Below, in pieces: positions 13,465 through 16,195 of a DNA stretch of 16,195 nucleotides. This DNA is from Zeimonas sp035303885 (GTDB lineage Bacteria > Pseudomonadota > Gammaproteobacteria > Burkholderiales > Burkholderiaceae_E). Each line of letters opens with the position of its first letter. Position 1 is the first letter of the stretch. The notes below the pieces were generated by a model, which searched no databases, was not told where the DNA came from, and worked only from the letters and a program-made list of their open reading frames with translations. Location: positions 1 through 16,195 of the forward strand of contig DATGRE010000135.1 in the NCBI GenBank assembly GCA_035303885.1, in the 5' to 3' direction. The translations under genes were made by a program, and so were the position numbers.

Positions 13465-14604
13465 GTGCATGGGCGTGCCGCGTTGATCGAAGGGAAGATC
13501 GAAGGGAGAACGAAGCGAAGGGGACGGCGGGCGGCCTTCGTGCCGCCGTCGGACCCGGCATCGCGCGTCGCCGCGAGCGGCCGCGCCGCGACCCGCTTCG
13601 CCGCGACCCGCTTCGCCGCGACCCGCTTCGTTGCGAGCCTGGGGGTGCTGTCGCTCGCGGTGTTCGCCTACGGCTGCACGCCGCGGGCCGCCGAGCCCCT
13701 CACCGGCTACGTCGAAGGCGAGTTCGTGCTCGTCGCCTCGCCCTGGGGCGGAACGCTCGCGCGCCTGTCCGTCGCGCGCGGTGACGAGGTGAAGCGCGGC
13801 GACCGGCTCTTCGCGATCGAGGACTCGCTGGAGCAGGCGGCCGTCGACGAAGCGCAGGCGCGCGTGCGCGCCGCCGAGGCGCGCATCGAGAACCTCAGCG
13901 CGTCGCGTCGCGTCGCCGAGATCGACGCGCTGAAGCAGCAGGTCGCCGCCGCGCGCGCGTCGCTCGCGTTGTCCGAGGAGACGCTGCGCCAGCAGCAGCG
14001 CCTGCGCGCGCAGGGCTTCGTCTCGGAGGCGAGCCTCGATGCGGCGCGCTCGACGCGCGACCGCGACGCCGCGCAACTGGCGCAGGCGCAGGCGCAGGTG
14101 CGCAGCGCCGAGGAGAGCATCGGGCGCGAACCCGAGATCGCCGCGGCGCGCGCCGAGCTCGAGGCGGCGCGTGCCGCCCGCGAGCAGGCCGCCACGCGCG
14201 TCGAGCAGAAGGCGCCGACGGCGCCGGCCGATGCGCACGTCGCCGACACCTATTTCCGCGTCGGCGAATCGGTGCCGGCGGGGGCGCCGGTCGTGAGCCT
14301 GCTCCCGGTGCAGAACGTGAAGCTGCGCTTCTTCGTTCCGCAGGATCGGCTCGGCGCGCTGCGCATCGGCGATCCGGTGCGCGCGCGCTGCGACGGCTGC
14401 GAGGCGCCGGTCGATGCGCGCATCGTCTTCATCGCGCCGCGCGCCGAGTTCACGCCGCCGGTGATCTACGGCGAGCAGGCGCGGCAGAAGCTCGTCTTCC
14501 TCGTCGAGGCGCGGCCGTCTCCGATCGCCGCCGCCCGGCTGCATCCCGGGATGCCGGTCGACATCGAGCTGCTCGAGCCGCAGCCGGGGGTCGCACGCCG
14601 ATGA
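13465..14604 (+). CDS. HlyD/YbhG-type periplasmic adaptor (membrane fusion protein)
   Basis: This protein of up to 379 residues links an inner-membrane ABC exporter to the cell envelope. A hydrophobic segment at 56-70 ends in YGC (Cys-71): a poor lipobox, so it is either an uncleaved anchor or a lipoprotein. Then come a lipoyl-like half (YVEGEFVLVASPWGGTLARLSVARGDEVKRGDRLFAIE), a long Ala/Gln-rich coiled coil (about 121-250), a second lipoyl half (ADTYFRVGESVPAGAPVVSLL) and beta-barrel sequence (KLRFFVPQDRLGALRIGDPV). HPGMPVDIELL ends the domain. The start is uncertain: GTG 13465, TTG 13483 and GTG 13540 are all in frame and none has a good SD. The N-terminus before the helix is repetitive and basic. 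It overlaps the ATPase gene by ATGA. Confidence 0.86.
   Translation: MHGRAALIEGKIEGRTKRRGRRAAFVPPSDPASRVAASGRAATRFAATRFAATRFVASLGVLSLAVFAYGCTPRAAEPLTGYVEGEFVLVASPWGGTLARLSVARGDEVKRGDRLFAIEDSLEQAAVDEAQARVRAAEARIENLSASRRVAEIDALKQQVAAARASLALSEETLRQQQRLRAQGFVSEASLDAARSTRDRDAAQLAQAQAQVRSAEESIGREPEIAAARAELEAARAAREQAATRVEQKAPTAPADAHVADTYFRVGESVPAGAPVVSLLPVQNVKLRFFVPQDRLGALRIGDPVRARCDGCEAPVDARIVFIAPRAEFTPPVIYGEQARQKLVFLVEARPSPIAAARLHPGMPVDIELLEPQPGVARR
13485..13508 (+). repeat. 12-bp tandem repeat near the adaptor start
   Basis: GATCGAAGGGAA at 13485-13496 is followed directly by GATCGAAGGGAG at 13497-13508, differing at one base. In the adaptor frame it encodes IEGK-IEGR. It may instead lie in the untranslated leader if translation starts at 13540, and each unit contains an SD-like GAAGGGA. 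Confidence 0.75.
13585..13629 (+). repeat. Three perfect 15-bp tandem repeats in the adaptor gene
   Basis: GCCGCGACCCGCTTC occurs three times head to tail (13585-13599, 13600-13614, 13615-13629) without a mismatch. It encodes AATRF repeated three times just before the membrane segment. Perfect identity suggests recent or ongoing slippage; in-frame unit gain or loss would change the length of the basic N-terminal tail by five residues. Confidence 0.85.
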
Positions 14605-15659
14605 CGGCCGATCGATCGCCTTCGGAGGATCGCCGGGCCGACGGCGCCGACGCGCGGGAGGGTCGCGGGGCGAGCGACGCCTTCGCGATCGACGTCGAGG
14701 GCCTGAACAAGCGCTTCGGCGATCGGCCGGCCGTCGTCGACCTGTCGCTGCGCGTGCGCTACGGCGAGATCTTCGGTTTCCTGGGCCCGAACGGCAGCGG
14801 CAAGACGACGTCGATCCGGATGATGTGCGGACTGCTGCGGCCCGATAGCGGCCGCGGCACGTGCCTGGGCTACGACCTGCTGCGCGAGACGGCGCGGATC
14901 AAGCGCAACGTCGGCTACATGACGCAGCGCTTCTCGCTGTGGGAAGACCTGACGGTCGGCGAGAACCTCGATTTCGTCGCCCGGATGTACGAGGTGCCGG
15001 ACCGGAGCGCCGTGGTGCGGCGCGCGCTCGATTCGCTCGGACTCGCCGGCCGCCGCGACCAGCTCGCCGGCACGCTGTCGGGCGGCTGGAAGCAGCGGCT
15101 CGCGCTCGCGTCGTGCCTGTTGCACGAGCCCCGGCTGCTGCTGCTCGACGAGCCGACCGCGGGAGTCGACCCGAAGGCGAGACGCGAGTTCTGGGACGAG
15201 ATCCATCGGCTCGCCGCCGACGGGATCCCCGTGCTCGTCTCGACGCACTACATGGACGAGGCCGAGCGCTGCCATCGCCTCGCCTACATCTCGGAAGGAC
15301 GACTGCTCGCGCACGGCACGGCCGACGAGGTGATCGAGTCGCAGCATCTCGTCGCGTGGTCGGTGTCGGGCCGGGCCGCATCCGACGAAGCCGAACGACT
15401 GCGATCGCTGCCGGGCGTCGTGCGCGTCACCTCCTTCGGCGACACGCTGCACGTCACGGGTCACGACGCCGAGCTGCTCGAGCGCAGCATGCGCACGCTC
15501 GCGCAGCGCGAGCCGCTGCGCGTCGAACGCATCGCGCCGACGCTCGAGGACGCGTTCATCCGGCTGATGGACGCGGCGCCCGTCGGGACGGCAGCGGCGG
15601 CGCCGGCGAGGACGCCGATCGCGGCCCCCGCCCGCCCGCGCGAGGGGAAGGCGCGATGA
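14601..15659 (+). CDS. ABC transporter ATP-binding protein (YbhF-like exporter family)
   Basis: This 352-residue ATPase powers the exporter formed with the adaptor before it and the ABC-2 permease after it. Visible motifs are Walker A GPNGSGKT at 62-69 (Lys-68), the Q-loop Gln-109 in GYMTQRFSLWEDL, the signature LSGGWKQ at 159-165, Walker B LLLLDEP with Glu-184, and the switch His-216 in STHYMDEAE. After about residue 235 is a C-terminal domain typical of ABC-2 exporter ATPases, ending in an Ala/Pro-rich tail. The first 26 residues are hydrophilic, rich in Arg, Asp and Gly, and precede the domain. A single ATPase cassette is present, whereas E. coli YbhF is a fusion of two cassettes. ATGA overlaps at both ends mark tight coupling. 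Confidence 0.94.
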   Translation: MTADRSPSEDRRADGADAREGRGASDAFAIDVEGLNKRFGDRPAVVDLSLRVRYGEIFGFLGPNGSGKTTSIRMMCGLLRPDSGRGTCLGYDLLRETARIKRNVGYMTQRFSLWEDLTVGENLDFVARMYEVPDRSAVVRRALDSLGLAGRRDQLAGTLSGGWKQRLALASCLLHEPRLLLLDEPTAGVDPKARREFWDEIHRLAADGIPVLVSTHYMDEAERCHRLAYISEGRLLAHGTADEVIESQHLVAWSVSGRAASDEAERLRSLPGVVRVTSFGDTLHVTGHDAELLERSMRTLAQREPLRVERIAPTLEDAFIRLMDAAPVGTAAAAPARTPIAAPARPREGKAR

Positions 15660-16195
15660 CGCGCTTCTCGCCGCGCCGCTGGTGGGGCATCGTGCGCAAG
15701 GAGTTCATCCAGCTGCAACGCGACCGCCTCACCTTCGGGATGATCGTCGGCATCCCGGTGATGCAGCTGCTGCTGTTCGGCTTCGCGATCAACACCGATC
15801 CGCGCAACCTGCCCACCGCGGTGCTGTCGCTCGACCAGAGCGTCTGGTCGCGCAGCATCGTCGCCGGATTGCAGAACACCGGCTATTTCCGCATCGTCGT
15901 CGTCGCGCGCTCGGCCGACGACGTCGACGCGATGCTCGCACGCGGCGACGTGCAGTTCGCGGTGACGATTCCCGAGGACTTCTCCCGCCGCCTGGTTCGC
16001 GGCGAGCGCCCGGCGCTGCTCGTCGAGGCCGACGCGACCGATCCGGCCGCCACCAGCGGCGCGCTCGCCGCGCTCGACACGATGGTCGAGACGGTCGTCG
16101 CGCGCGACGCGGCCGGCGTGTTGCTGCCGCGCGCGCCGCCCGACGGTCTCGTCGAGCTGCGGCTGCACCGCCGCTACAACGCCGAAGGCATCACG
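15656..16195 (+). CDS. ABC-2 type exporter permease, N-terminal part (cut by window end)
   Basis: Translation from the ATG at 15656, which overlaps the ATPase stop in ATGA, runs 180 codons to the window edge without a stop. It begins MTRFSPRRWWGIVRKEFIQL with QRDRLTFGM next, a cytoplasmic tail characteristic of YbhS/YbhR-type permeases. A first helix follows (about 28-45, IVGIPVMQLLLFGFAIN), and then a periplasmic domain starting TDPRNLPTAVLSLDQS, with NTGYFRIV and DVQFAVTIPEDFSRRLVRGE. These match the ABC-2 membrane domain 3 family. The remaining five helices must lie downstream. Together with the two genes before it, it forms a YbhGFSR-like efflux system, and a second permease gene may follow outside the window. 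Confidence 0.9.
   Translation, partial: MTRFSPRRWWGIVRKEFIQLQRDRLTFGMIVGIPVMQLLLFGFAINTDPRNLPTAVLSLDQSVWSRSIVAGLQNTGYFRIVVVARSADDVDAMLARGDVQFAVTIPEDFSRRLVRGERPALLVEADATDPAATSGALAALDTMVETVVARDAAGVLLPRAPPDGLVELRLHRRYNAEGIT

Noticed and set aside
13585..13629. Short regularly repeated units suggesting a CRISPR array
   Set aside because: The 15-bp units are directly adjacent without spacers and are in frame within a coding sequence, so this is a simple tandem repeat.

Overview
The window is about 70% GC, densely coding, and reads as chromosomal DNA of a betaproteobacterium, most likely Burkholderiales. The main support is the block gshA (the PF08886-type glutamate-cysteine ligase), gshB, PTS EIIA-Man, ptsH, ptsI, an arrangement I associate with that order. 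No rRNA, tRNA, insertion sequence, phage gene or CRISPR array was seen. Third-position GC is uniformly high and nothing looks recently acquired.

Layout. (1) 1-422: C-terminal end of a membrane protein that begins outside the window. (2) 496-5217, plus strand: glutathione synthesis (gshA, gshB) followed by a PTS phosphorelay (EIIA-Man, HPr, EI) without any sugar-specific EIIB or EIIC nearby, so probably regulatory. A GC-rich hairpin separates gshB from the PTS genes, and another closes the block where it meets a convergent gene. (3) 5315-6556, minus: an MFS transporter. (4) 6712-7608, minus: a LysR-type regulator. (5) 7752-13417, plus, divergent from lysR: an AtuA-family large subunit, its small AtuA-like partner, a TAXI-type TRAP binding protein, a fused TRAP permease and a 3-hydroxyacyl-CoA dehydrogenase-family enzyme. 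These are packed with overlaps or gaps of at most 18 bases and form one probable uptake-and-catabolism operon. (6) 13465 to the end, plus: a periplasmic adaptor, an ABC ATPase and the start of an ABC-2 permease, together a YbhGFSR-like exporter, linked by ATGA overlaps and cut by the window edge.

How the genes fit together. The best candidate for an undescribed system is region 5 with its regulator and the MFS gene. A TRAP importer would bring in an organic acid, the AtuA pair would act on it in an unknown reaction, and the dehydrogenase would oxidise a 3-hydroxy intermediate. An AT-rich palindromic element containing AATCGATTT lies in the lysR/atuA intergenic region, and a near copy lies upstream of the MFS gene, so one regulator may control both transporters. 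The substrate cannot be read from the sequence.

Limits. All family calls come from reading translations and motifs by eye. Start codons of the adaptor and MFS genes are uncertain, and all promoters, operators and terminators are predictions.
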